Below, in pieces: positions 16,878 to 24,914 of a DNA stretch of 64,000 bases (the stretch's first letter is position 1; each line of letters opens with the position of its first letter). Made by a program: the position numbers and the translations under genes. Source of the DNA: Herbaspirillum sp. (GTDB lineage Bacteria; Pseudomonadota; Gammaproteobacteria; Burkholderiales; Burkholderiaceae_D). The notes beneath the pieces are model-generated. The model was not told the origin of the DNA, ran no database searches, and worked only from the letters and a program-made list of their open reading frames with translations. The stretch covers positions 310,001-374,000 of the forward strand of contig NZ_JAGIBI010000003.1 in NCBI RefSeq assembly GCF_017744395.1, given 5' to 3'.

Positions 16878-17702
16878 ATGACCACCAAGAATTCCAAGAC
16901 TTTACTGCGCATTTCCCTTGCCGCTTTGCTGGCCCTGTCATCGGCGGCGCTGCACGCGCAGGCATTGACGATAGGCACCACGCCGGGCGTCATCAACGAC
17001 TCCGTCGAGGTGGCCGCCCGCGAAGCCAAAAAGCAAGGGCTGGAGGTGCGCGTGGTGGAGATGACCGACTGGACCACGCCGAACGTGGCGCTGCAGTCGG
17101 GCGACCTCGACCTCAATTACTTCCAGCATTCGGCCTTCCTCGACAACGCCGTGCGCGACCGCGGCTACCAATTCGCCAAGGCCGGTTATGGCGTGCTGCC
17201 CAACATCGGCTTGTTCTCTTCCAAGATCAAGAACCTGTCCGAACTGAAGGATGGCGCCACCGTGGCCGTGGCCAATGATCCGGTGAACCAGGGGCGCGGC
17301 CTGCTGCTGTTCGAGCGCGCCGGCCTGATCAAGCTCAAGCCGGGCGTGGGCAGCAAGGGCACGCTGGCCGATATCGCCAGCAACCCGAAGAAGCTCCGGT
17401 TCAAGGAAATCGAAGGCCCGCAACTGGTGCGGGCATTGGATGACGTGGACTTGGCGCAGGGCTATCCGGCGCACTTCGTGGCCGCAGGCCGGCCGGAGAT
17501 CGCCAAGAGCGGCCTGCAGTATTCGACGGTGGACGACGTGCAATACGCCATCGTGTTCGTCGCCCGCGCCGACAAGGCCGGTGATCCGCGCATCGCGAAA
17601 TTCATCCGCATCTACCAGGAGTCCCCGGCCGTGCTGGCCAAGATCGACGAACTCTACGTCCACGACAAGCGCCTCTACAGCTTGCCGTGGCAGAAGAAGT
17701 AA
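16878..17702 (+). CDS. metQ: Methionine ABC transporter substrate-binding protein MetQ (copy 1)
   Basis: A 274-residue NlpA/MetQ-family binding protein. The signal peptide (about 1-28, ending LHAQA) lacks a lipobox cysteine, unlike E. coli MetQ, so the mature protein is probably soluble periplasmic. Ligand-site sequences are conserved: VVEMTDWTTPNVAL, DLDLNYFQHSAFLD, and VANDPVNQGRGLLL. It should deliver D/L-methionine or a related amino acid to MetNI. It is followed 64 bases later by a second, clearly homologous metQ and then metN-metI, forming one operon. Confidence 0.92.
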   Translation: MTTKNSKTLLRISLAALLALSSAALHAQALTIGTTPGVINDSVEVAAREAKKQGLEVRVVEMTDWTTPNVALQSGDLDLNYFQHSAFLDNAVRDRGYQFAKAGYGVLPNIGLFSSKIKNLSELKDGATVAVANDPVNQGRGLLLFERAGLIKLKPGVGSKGTLADIASNPKKLRFKEIEGPQLVRALDDVDLAQGYPAHFVAAGRPEIAKSGLQYSTVDDVQYAIVFVARADKAGDPRIAKFIRIYQESPAVLAKIDELYVHDKRLYSLPWQKK

Positions 17703-17766
17703 GGCCTCCTCTTTTCGTATTTCCGTATTCCTGCATTCCCGCATCCCTCGTTTCCCGGAGCCATTC

Positions 17767-18573
17767 ATGAAGCTGTCGCATTTCCTCATCGCCTCGCTGG
17801 CCGCCCTGGCCGTTTCCAATGCCAATGCGGCCGACAAGCTGCGCATCGGCGTCGTCCCCGGCGCCTATGCCGATTCGATCGTCGCCGCCGCCAAGGATGC
17901 CAAGGCCCAGGGCATCGATGTCGACGTGGTCGAATTCACCGACTGGACCACGCCCAACGTGGCGGTCAATTCGGGCGACCTGGACATCAACTACTTCCAG
18001 CACCAGCCCTTCCTCGACAACGCGATCAAGCAGAACGGCTACAAGCTCGCCAGCGCCGGCACCGGCATCCTCGCCAACGTGGGTTTGTATTCGCTCAAGT
18101 ACAAGGCGATTGCCGATGTGCCGCAGGGCGGCAAGGTCGGCATCGCCAACGATCCGGTGAACCAGGGACGCGGCCTGTTGCTGCTGCAGAGCGTGGGGCT
18201 GGTCAAGCTCAAGCCCAATGTCGGCTACCTGGGCACCATCAACGACATCGTCGAGAATCCGAAGAAGCTGAGCTTCGTCGAAGTCGAGGGGCCGCAACTG
18301 GTGCGCATCACGCCTGACGTCGACCTGGCCCAGGGCTATCCGCACTTCATCGTCGCCGCCAAGGCCTTCAACCCTTCCAGCGGCCTGGCCTACTCGGGCA
18401 TCGAGGATGCGCGCTTCGCCATCCAGTTCGTGGTCAAGGCCAACCGCACGCAGGATCCGGTGGTGCAGAAATTCATCCGTATCTACCAGAACTCCGCCGC
18501 GGTGAAGGCCGATATCAACCGCGCTTTCGCCAACGACAAGCGCCTGTACACGCTGGCCTGGGTCAAGTCGTAA
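17767..18573 (+). CDS. metQ: Methionine ABC transporter substrate-binding protein MetQ (copy 2)
   Basis: A 268-residue paralogue of the preceding protein, with the same core motifs (EFTDWTTPNVAV, YFQHQPFLDN, IANDPVNQGRGLLL) and the same length. The signal peptide (about 1-22, ending NANA) again has no lipobox. The two copies arose by tandem duplication but have diverged enough (for example FERAGLIKL versus LQSVGLVKL) to allow different ligand preferences. CGGAG lies before the ATG. The spacer between the two metQ genes (17703-17760) is pyrimidine-rich with imperfect short tandem repeats. metN starts 29 bases downstream. Confidence 0.92.
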   Translation: MKLSHFLIASLAALAVSNANAADKLRIGVVPGAYADSIVAAAKDAKAQGIDVDVVEFTDWTTPNVAVNSGDLDINYFQHQPFLDNAIKQNGYKLASAGTGILANVGLYSLKYKAIADVPQGGKVGIANDPVNQGRGLLLLQSVGLVKLKPNVGYLGTINDIVENPKKLSFVEVEGPQLVRITPDVDLAQGYPHFIVAAKAFNPSSGLAYSGIEDARFAIQFVVKANRTQDPVVQKFIRIYQNSAAVKADINRAFANDKRLYTLAWVKS

Positions 18574-18602
18574 TCCGTCATTCGTAAGTAAAGGACGCGC
18601 TC

Positions 18603-19775
18603 ATGGAACTCTCGATTACCGCACGGCAGTCGCTGGCCATTCCGCCGGCCGATCCGGCGCAACGCCGCGCGCCGCAGGCGGCGTTGGCGGAAAGTGCGCC
18701 GGCAAGAGGGCAGGGCGCGGTGGCCTTTCGCGCAGTGGGCAAGACCTACCAGTCGTCGGCCGGCCCGGTGCAGGCATTGGACGCGATCGACCTGGACATC
18801 GCGCCGGGCAGCATCTTCGGCATCATCGGCCGCAGCGGCGCCGGGAAGTCCAGCCTGCTGCGCACCATCAACCGCCTGGAGCGGCCGACCGAAGGCCAGG
18901 TGCTGGTCGACGGCGTGGATATCGCCACCCTGGACGATGCGCAACTGGTGGAGCTGCGCCGGCGCATCGGCATGATCTTCCAGCACTTCAACCTGCTGGC
19001 GGCCAAGACCGTGTTCGAGAACGTGGCGTTGCCGCTGCGGGTGGCGGGCGTACCCAAGGCGCAGATCGAGGCGCGGGTGCGCGAACTGCTGGCGCTGGTC
19101 GGCTTGCAGGACAAGGCCGGCACTTATCCTACCCGTTTGTCGGGCGGCCAGAAGCAGCGCGTGGGCATCGCCCGCGCACTGGCGACCGGCCCGGAGATCC
19201 TGCTGTGCGACGAAGCCACTTCCGCGCTCGACCCCGAAACCACCCAGGCCATCCTGCAACTGCTGCGCGACATCAACCGCAAGCTGGGTATCACCGTGAT
19301 CCTGATCACGCACGAGATGAGCGTGATCCGCGAGATCGCCGACCGGGTGCTGGTGCTGGAGCAGGGGCGCATCGCCGAACTGGGCGAAGTCTGGAAAGTC
19401 TTCGGCAATCCCGCGCATGCGGCGACGCGGGCCTTGCTGGCGCCGCTGCAGCATGGCTTGCCGGATGACCTGCAGCAGTCGCTGCTGCCCGATCCGCCGC
19501 CGGGCAAGCACGCGCGCGTGCTGCAACTGGGATATCGCGGTGCCGATGGGCTGGAGCCGGATTTTCCGCGCATCGCCGCCGCATTGGGCGGCGCCGTACG
19601 GCTGCTGCATGGCGGGGTGGACCGCATCCAGGGCCATGCGCAGGGGCAGTTGCTGATCGCATTGCAGGGCGCGGCAACGAAACCGGATTTGGAAAAACTG
19701 ACGCAAGGGCTGCAAGCCATTGCGCATGACATCAAGGAACTGGGATATGTTGCCGAGCCTGAGCATCTCCATTGA
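18603..19775 (+). CDS. metN: Methionine ABC transporter ATP-binding protein MetN
   Basis: A 390-residue ATPase. Walker A GRSGAGKS (76-83), Q-loop QHFN (about 127-130), signature LSGGQKQR (179-186), Walker [13 protein letters not shown] (199-210) and H-loop ILITHE. The C-terminal 80 residues form the NIL (ACT-like) regulatory domain that binds methionine and causes trans-inhibition in E. coli MetN. An N-terminal extension of about 40 residues, Ala/Pro-rich, precedes the ABC domain and is unusual; no later ATG has a better ribosome-binding site. Its 3' end overlaps metI by 29 bases, so translation is coupled. Confidence 0.94.
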   Translation: MELSITARQSLAIPPADPAQRRAPQAALAESAPARGQGAVAFRAVGKTYQSSAGPVQALDAIDLDIAPGSIFGIIGRSGAGKSSLLRTINRLERPTEGQVLVDGVDIATLDDAQLVELRRRIGMIFQHFNLLAAKTVFENVALPLRVAGVPKAQIEARVRELLALVGLQDKAGTYPTRLSGGQKQRVGIARALATGPEILLCDEATSALDPETTQAILQLLRDINRKLGITVILITHEMSVIREIADRVLVLEQGRIAELGEVWKVFGNPAHAATRALLAPLQHGLPDDLQQSLLPDPPPGKHARVLQLGYRGADGLEPDFPRIAAALGGAVRLLHGGVDRIQGHAQGQLLIALQGAATKPDLEKLTQGLQAIAHDIKELGYVAEPEHLH

Positions 19776-20409
19776 CCGCTACTGGAACGCGCTGCTGGAT
19801 ACGTTGATGATGGTCGGCGTCTCGGGCGGCCTGGCATTGGTCGCCGGCGTGCCGCTGGCGATCCTGCTGATCGTCACGGCGCCGGGCGGCTTTCTCGCTT
19901 CGCCGCGCATCAACCGCGTGCTCGGCAGCCTGATCAACGGCTTCCGGGCCACGCCCTTCATCGTGCTGCTGGTGGCGCTGATTCCGTTTACGCGCATCGT
20001 CGCCGGCACCACCATCGGCGTATGGGCGGCGATCGTGCCGCTGGCCATCAGCGCCACGCCGTTCTTCGCGCGCATCGTCGAAGTCAGCCTGCGCGAAGTT
20101 GATCCGGGGCTGATCGAGGCGGCCCAGGCGATGGGCTGCGAGAAGTGGGATATCGTGCGTCACGTTTACCTGCCCGAGGCGCTGCCTGGGATAGTCGGCG
20201 GCTTCACCATCACGCTGGTGGCGCTGATCAGTTCCTCCGCCATGGCCGGCGCCGTGGGGGCGGGTGGCTTGGGCGACCTGGCGATCCGCTACGGCTACCA
20301 GCGTTTCGATACCCAGGTGATGCTGATCGTGATCGCCGTGCTGATCTTGCTGGTGAGCGTGGTGCAGGCCGCCGGCGACGGTTATGTGCGCTGGCTGCGC
20401 AGCCGCTGA
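19747..20409 (+). CDS. metI: Methionine ABC transporter permease MetI
   Basis: A 220-residue inner-membrane permease with five hydrophobic helices. The EAA-type coupling loop [26 protein letters not shown] contacts MetN, and [22 protein letters not shown] is the conserved C-terminal helix pair of MetI. The start at 19747 (MLPSLSISI) lies inside the last codons of metN and gives the family's usual length. It is the last gene of metQ-metQ-metN-metI and converges with the GntR gene, 13 bases away. Confidence 0.93.
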   Translation: MLPSLSISIDRYWNALLDTLMMVGVSGGLALVAGVPLAILLIVTAPGGFLASPRINRVLGSLINGFRATPFIVLLVALIPFTRIVAGTTIGVWAAIVPLAISATPFFARIVEVSLREVDPGLIEAAQAMGCEKWDIVRHVYLPEALPGIVGGFTITLVALISSSAMAGAVGAGGLGDLAIRYGYQRFDTQVMLIVIAVLILLVSVVQAAGDGYVRWLRSR

Positions 20410-20422
20410 GACGGCCGGCTGA

Positions 20423-21151
20423 TTATCTCTGCGGCGCCGGCGCGGCGGGCGCCGCCGGCATGTTCATGACCGCATCGCGCTTGTCCAGCAAGTGCTGGCG
20501 CAAGACGGCGGCCAGCCGCTTGCCGTCGCGCGCTTCCAGCGCCGCGATCATTTCGTCGTGGTCGTGCGCCGCGCTGTCCCATTTCTCCGGCTTGAAGTTC
20601 GACTTGAAGCGCAACGCCTGCAGGCGCCGGTTCATGCTCAGGTAAGTCTCGTGCAGCACCGAGTTGCGCGCGGCTTCGTTGATCTTGTTGTGGATCGTCT
20701 GGTTGCGGCCGTAGTAGCCGGGCAGATCCCCCTGCGCCTTGCAGGCCAGCATGGCGTAGTGCAGCGCCTTGATCTCGGCCACTTCCACCGCGGTGATGCG
20801 CTCGCAGGCCAGTTCGCCGGCCAGGGCTTCCAGCCCGCTCATGAATTCGAAGGTTTCCCAGATTTCGGTTTCCGTCATCTTGTAGACCGAGGCGCCGCGA
20901 TTTGGCGAAATCTCGATCAATCCTTCCACCGCGAGTACCTTCAACGCTTCGCGCAACGGCGTGCGCGAAATCCCCATGGTCTCGCAGAGTTCACGTTCAT
21001 TGAGCTTGGTGCCCGGCGGCAGGACCGCCTCGACGATCAGGTTGCGCAGGTGCTCGACCACCGTGTCGTGCAGGTGCTGGCGTTCCAGCCGGGGGACGGC
21101 AGGGGCTGCCATGTCTTGTGCGGGATGGGCTTCAATTGCTGAATTTTGCAT
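20423..21151 (-). CDS. GntR/FadR-family regulator of the downstream catabolic operon
   Basis: A 242-residue GntR regulator. N-terminal winged helix (about 25-95, with GTKLNERELCETMGISRTPLREALKVL) and C-terminal FCD all-helical ligand-binding domain (about 100-225), whose His/Asp residues bind a metal plus an organic acid. The ATG is preceded by AGAAGG. The start codon itself lies inside a GAATTTTGCATTCAAAATTC repeat, and related sequences recur upstream and before the divergent aminotransferase gene, so it probably represses itself and the 21.4-27.9 kb operon until an organic-acid inducer binds. Confidence 0.9.
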   Translation of the reverse strand: MQNSAIEAHPAQDMAAPAVPRLERQHLHDTVVEHLRNLIVEAVLPPGTKLNERELCETMGISRTPLREALKVLAVEGLIEISPNRGASVYKMTETEIWETFEFMSGLEALAGELACERITAVEVAEIKALHYAMLACKAQGDLPGYYGRNQTIHNKINEAARNSVLHETYLSMNRRLQALRFKSNFKPEKWDSAAHDHDEMIAALEARDGKRLAAVLRQHLLDKRDAVMNMPAAPAAPAPQR

Positions 21152-21183
21152 TCAAAATTCCTTCTGACTGAATTTTGCATTCA
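21139..21183. promoter_or_regulatory. Two direct-repeat GntR operator candidates
   Basis: The 16-mer CTGAATTTTGCATTCA occurs twice, at 21139-21154 and 21168-21183. The first copy spans the gntR start codon and continues into an inverted repeat (GAATTTT / AAAATTC). Spacing of 29 bases places the copies on roughly the same face of the helix. This is what autoregulation by the adjacent GntR protein would look like. Confidence 0.7.
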
Positions 21184-21366
21184 TTTTACCACTTCAAAGC
21201 GCTACAGGCATGGATGGTGGCGAGTAGTCATTATGCGTGTCGAATAGCAGTAAATAATCATTTATATCAATGATTTAGTTAATTTATTCAGATGATCTGA
21301 TACCTCGGGTATCGACTGTCGGGATCAAAAAAAACCTTTACGCCTCGCTTTTCGACTGTTAAATTA

Positions 21367-21382
21367 ATTTTGCATGCAAAAT
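21367..21382. promoter_or_regulatory. Palindromic GntR operator candidate before the aminotransferase gene
   Basis: A perfect 16-bp palindrome, ATTTTGCATGCAAAAT, sits 37 bases before the aminotransferase start. It shares the TTTTGCAT half-site with the two repeats at the gntR start, so all three probably bind the same GntR dimer. Confidence 0.7.
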
Positions 21383-21418
21383 ACAAAATGAATTTTCCAG
21401 CCTTTCATGGAGGAGTAA

Positions 21419-22636
21419 ATGCTTAAACTGGATTTCCACCCAGCCGGTCGCCACTTCCTGCAAATCCCTGGCCCCAGCCCCGTTCCCGATCGCATCCTGC
21501 GGGCCATGAGCTACCCGACCATCGACCACCGCGGCCCCGAGTTCGGCGCCTTGGGACTGCAGGTGCTGGCCGGTATCAAGAAGATCTTCAAGACCGAGCA
21601 GCCGGTGGTGATCTATCCGGCATCCGGCACCGGCGCCTGGGAAGCGGCGCTGACCAATACCCTGAGCCCTGGCGACGCCGTGCTGATGTACGAGACCGGC
21701 CACTTCGCCACTCTGTGGAAAAAGATGGCCGAAGCGCTGGGCCTGAAACCCGAATTCCTCGGTCTGCCCGGCATCGAAGGCTGGCGCCGCGGCGTCCAGG
21801 CCGACCTGATCGAAGAACGGTTGCGCAAGGACAGCGGCCACCAGATCAAGGCGGTCTGCGTGGTGCACAACGAAACCTCCACCGGCGTGACCTCGGACAT
21901 CGCCGCCGTGCGCCGCGCCATCGACGCTGCCGGCCACCCGGCGCTGCTGCTGGTGGACACCATCTCAGGCCTGGCCTCGGCCGACTATCGCCATGACGAA
22001 TGGGGCGTGGACGTCACCGTATCCGGTTCGCAGAAGGGCTTGATGCTGCCGCCAGGCATCAGTTTCAACGCGGTGTCGAAGAAGGCGATCGAAGCCAGCA
22101 AGAGCGCCAGGCTGCCGAAGGCGTTCTGGGGCTGGGCCGAGATCATCGAGATGAACGCCACCGGCTACTGGCCGTACACCCCCAACACCAACCTGCTGTA
22201 TGGCCTCAACGAAGCGCTGGACATGATCCTGAGCGAAGGCCTGGAAAACACCTTCGCGCGCCACGAGCGCCTGGCGCAAGCCTGCCGCAAGGCCGTCACC
22301 ACCTGGGGGCTGGAAATCCAGTGCGCCGACCCGGCCGTGTATTCCCCGGTGCTGACCGGCGTGATGACGCCCGAGGGTTTCGACGCCGACGCCATCCGCA
22401 AGACCATCTACGAGAACTTCGACATGTCGCTGGGCACCGGCCTGGGCAAGATGAAGGGCAAGATGTTCCGCATCGGCCACCTGGGCGAAGCCAACGACCT
22501 GACCCTGATGGCGACGCTGGCCGGCTGCGAAATGGGGCTGAAGCTGGCGGGTGTGAAACTGGCCGGTAGCGGCGTGCAGGCGGCGATGGAGGTATTGGCC
22601 GCGCAAAAGAAGAAACCCGACCTGAAAGTCGCCTGA
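21419..22636 (+). CDS. PLP-dependent alanine/serine-glyoxylate aminotransferase family enzyme
   Basis: A 405-residue class V aminotransferase. Family marks: FLQIPGPSPVPDRILRAM at the N-terminus, PASGTGAWEAAL for the phosphate-binding region, LLLVDTISGLAS with the pyridine-binding Asp180, and SGSQKGLMLPPG with the Schiff-base lysine K206. The family transfers amino groups from serine, alanine or (S)-ureidoglycine to glyoxylate and related oxo-acids. The start has GGAGGAG immediately upstream. It is the first gene of an operon with an MFS importer, an FAH/hydratase-fold enzyme and a YdiJ-like dehydrogenase, so it likely converts an imported amino acid, or makes one from a keto acid. Exact substrate unknown. 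Confidence 0.88.
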   Translation: MLKLDFHPAGRHFLQIPGPSPVPDRILRAMSYPTIDHRGPEFGALGLQVLAGIKKIFKTEQPVVIYPASGTGAWEAALTNTLSPGDAVLMYETGHFATLWKKMAEALGLKPEFLGLPGIEGWRRGVQADLIEERLRKDSGHQIKAVCVVHNETSTGVTSDIAAVRRAIDAAGHPALLLVDTISGLASADYRHDEWGVDVTVSGSQKGLMLPPGISFNAVSKKAIEASKSARLPKAFWGWAEIIEMNATGYWPYTPNTNLLYGLNEALDMILSEGLENTFARHERLAQACRKAVTTWGLEIQCADPAVYSPVLTGVMTPEGFDADAIRKTIYENFDMSLGTGLGKMKGKMFRIGHLGEANDLTLMATLAGCEMGLKLAGVKLAGSGVQAAMEVLAAQKKKPDLKVA

Positions 22637-22793
22637 TCCGCAGCACGCAAGACAAGTTGTTCCGAAGGAGGAAATTGGCGCCGGCGCAGGCAAGTCCTGC
22701 GCCGGCAACTTCACCATGAAGCAGGCCGGCCACCAGTCCCGCAGAGGACAGCCGCTGCAAAAGACAGCGCGCCGGCACAAAGAGGAGACACCC

Positions 22794-24077
22794 ATGAAAT
22801 TTCTGCGCATGCGGGCGACCACCGTCGTCCTGTTGATGCTGTGCCTGATGTATTTCATCACCTATCTGGACCGGGTCAACGTCAGCACGGCGGCATCCGG
22901 TTTCGGCAAGGAATTCAACCTCAACAAGACCGAGATCGGCCTGGTCTTTTCCGCGTTCGCCTATCCCTACCTGGTGTTCCAGATCATCGGCGGCTGGGTC
23001 AGCGACAAGTTCGGCGCGCGCCGCACGCTGATCTGGTGCGGCGTGCTGTGGGCGGTCGCCACCATCCTGACCGGCTTCGCCGGCGGCCTGGTCTCGCTGC
23101 TGCTGGCGCGCCTGCTGCTGGGCCTGGGCGAGGGCGCGACCTTCCCGGCGGCGACTTCGGCCATGTCGCGCTGGGTATCCAAGGAGAACCGCGGTTTCGC
23201 GCAAGGCATTACCCATGCCTTCTCCCGCGTGGGCAATGCGGTGGCGCCGGCGGCGGTGGTCTACATCATGGCCGCGCACGGCTGGCGCGAATCGTTCTAT
23301 ATCTTCGGTGCCCTCAGCCTGGTGTGGGTCGTGATATGGGCTTTCGTCTTTACCGAAGACCCGGCCAGGCATCCGCGCATCAGCGCCGAGGAACTGGCCG
23401 TGCTGCCGCCGGTGAAGAAGAAAAACCTGCAGATTCCCTGGGGCCCGCTGTTTCGCCGCATGCTGCCGGTGACCATCGTCTACTTCTGCTACGGCTGGAC
23501 GCTGTGGCTGTTCCTGAGCTGGATCCCGCAGTACTTCCTGCACAGCTACGACCTCGACATCAAGAAGTCGGCCCTGTTCGCATCCAGCGTGTTCTTCGCC
23601 GGCGTGGTGGGCGACACCCTGGGCGGCATCGTCAGCGACCGCATCCTGAAGAACAGCGGCAACCTGAAGAAGGCGCGCAGTTACATGGTGTCGGTGTGCA
23701 TGCTGCTGACCTTGCTGTCGCTGCTGCCGCTGCTATTCACCCACGACATCACCATTTCCGTCCTCAGCCTGGGCGCCGGCTTCTTCTTCGCCGAGATGAC
23801 CATCGGCCCGATGTGGGCGATCCCGATGGATATCGCCCCCGAATACTCGGGCACCGCCAGCGGCATGATGAACACCGGTTCGGCGCTGGCCGCGATCATC
23901 TCGCCGGTGCTGTCGGGCTACCTGATCGACCGCACCGGCAACTGGGAACTGCCTTTCGTCGGCAGCATGGTGCTGATGGGGCTGGGCGTGTTCCTGGCGT
24001 TCCGCATGCAGCCCGACAGCAAGTTCCAGCAGGCGCAGCCGCAGCATGACGACGCCGTGGCGAAGGCGCGCGCCTGA
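22794..24077 (+). CDS. MFS transporter, anion:cation symporter (ACS) family
   Basis: A 427-residue, 12-helix major facilitator. ACS-family marks include MYFITYLDRVNVSTA in helix 1, WVSDKFGARRTLIW in the 2-3 loop, and LLLGLGEGATFPAATSAMSRW in helix 4. ACS members import organic acids such as galactonate, glucarate, tartrate or phthalate with protons. The start at 22794 has AGAGGAG upstream; an in-frame ATG at 22716 would add 26 polar residues. Its place between an aminotransferase and two catabolic enzymes indicates that it imports the pathway substrate, probably a carboxylic acid. Confidence 0.9.
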   Translation: MKFLRMRATTVVLLMLCLMYFITYLDRVNVSTAASGFGKEFNLNKTEIGLVFSAFAYPYLVFQIIGGWVSDKFGARRTLIWCGVLWAVATILTGFAGGLVSLLLARLLLGLGEGATFPAATSAMSRWVSKENRGFAQGITHAFSRVGNAVAPAAVVYIMAAHGWRESFYIFGALSLVWVVIWAFVFTEDPARHPRISAEELAVLPPVKKKNLQIPWGPLFRRMLPVTIVYFCYGWTLWLFLSWIPQYFLHSYDLDIKKSALFASSVFFAGVVGDTLGGIVSDRILKNSGNLKKARSYMVSVCMLLTLLSLLPLLFTHDITISVLSLGAGFFFAEMTIGPMWAIPMDIAPEYSGTASGMMNTGSALAAIISPVLSGYLIDRTGNWELPFVGSMVLMGLGVFLAFRMQPDSKFQQAQPQHDDAVAKARA

Positions 24078-24108
24078 TCCTCCCTCAACCCTGACAACGG
24101 AAAAAACG

Positions 24109-24876
24109 ATGACGACCCTGCTGACCGCCCCCGAAGAACTGGGCATGCTCCTGAGCGACGCTTATGCCGGAAAAGGCATCAAGGCGATCGTGCCGGCAGC
24201 GCTGGAACCGGCCGATGCCGATGAAGCCTACATGGCGCAACGCGCATTCCTGAAACGGAGCGGCGCCAGGATCGGGGGCTGGAAGGTCGGGTCGAAATCG
24301 CCGGATGGCCCGATCCAGGGCGCGCCCCTGCCGGCGCAGGGTATGCACCCGACCTCGGCCATGCTGCGCGGCGACCGCTTTCCGGTGCTGGGCGTCGAAC
24401 TGGAGATCATGTTCGCGCTCGGCCGCGACTATCTTCCCGGCGAGCGCGCGCCAACCGAGCGCGAGGTGCTCGACAGCATCGCCAAGGTCGGCACCTCGGT
24501 CGAGATCGTCTCCAGCCGGCTGGCGGGCTGGCCCGACGTGCCCAAGCTGAACCAGCTGGCCGACCTGCAAAACCACGGCGCGCTCATCACCAGCGACCTG
24601 GTCGGCTACGACGATGGCTTCAACTTCCGCCGCCCCTATGCGCACCTGACCTTCAAGGGCGACGACGTCTTCAAGGGCAGCGGCGTGAATCCGGCAGGCG
24701 ACCCGCGTCGCCTGCTGCACTGGGTGGTGCGCCATTGCCAGGAGCAGGGCATCGCGCTGCCGGCTGGCACCGTCATCACCACCGGTTCCTACACCGGCAT
24801 GTTCTTCCCCAAGGAGCGCGGGATGTTCATCGGCCAGATCGAAGACCTGCCGCCCATCGAGTTCGAAATCACCTGA
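24109..24876 (+). CDS. FAH-superfamily enzyme, 2-keto-4-pentenoate hydratase-like
   Basis: A 255-residue protein of the fumarylacetoacetate hydrolase / 2-oxopent-4-enoate hydratase superfamily. Visible marks: GWKVGSKSPDGPIQGAP (substrate loop), VLGVELEIMFALGRDY (metal-binding Glu pair ELE), TSVEIVSSRLAGW, and the closing TGSYTGMFFPKERGMF. The hydratase-type sequences suggest addition of water to an enol-keto acid, or its decarboxylation, with Mg or Mn. The start at 24109 is preceded by an A-rich stretch (ACGGAAAAAACG). It is third in the GntR-linked operon. Confidence 0.82.
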   Translation: MTTLLTAPEELGMLLSDAYAGKGIKAIVPAALEPADADEAYMAQRAFLKRSGARIGGWKVGSKSPDGPIQGAPLPAQGMHPTSAMLRGDRFPVLGVELEIMFALGRDYLPGERAPTEREVLDSIAKVGTSVEIVSSRLAGWPDVPKLNQLADLQNHGALITSDLVGYDDGFNFRRPYAHLTFKGDDVFKGSGVNPAGDPRRLLHWVVRHCQEQGIALPAGTVITTGSYTGMFFPKERGMFIGQIEDLPPIEFEIT

Positions 24877-24914
24877 CGCCATCCACCGAGCCAACACCAT
24901 TCAGAGGCCCCTCC

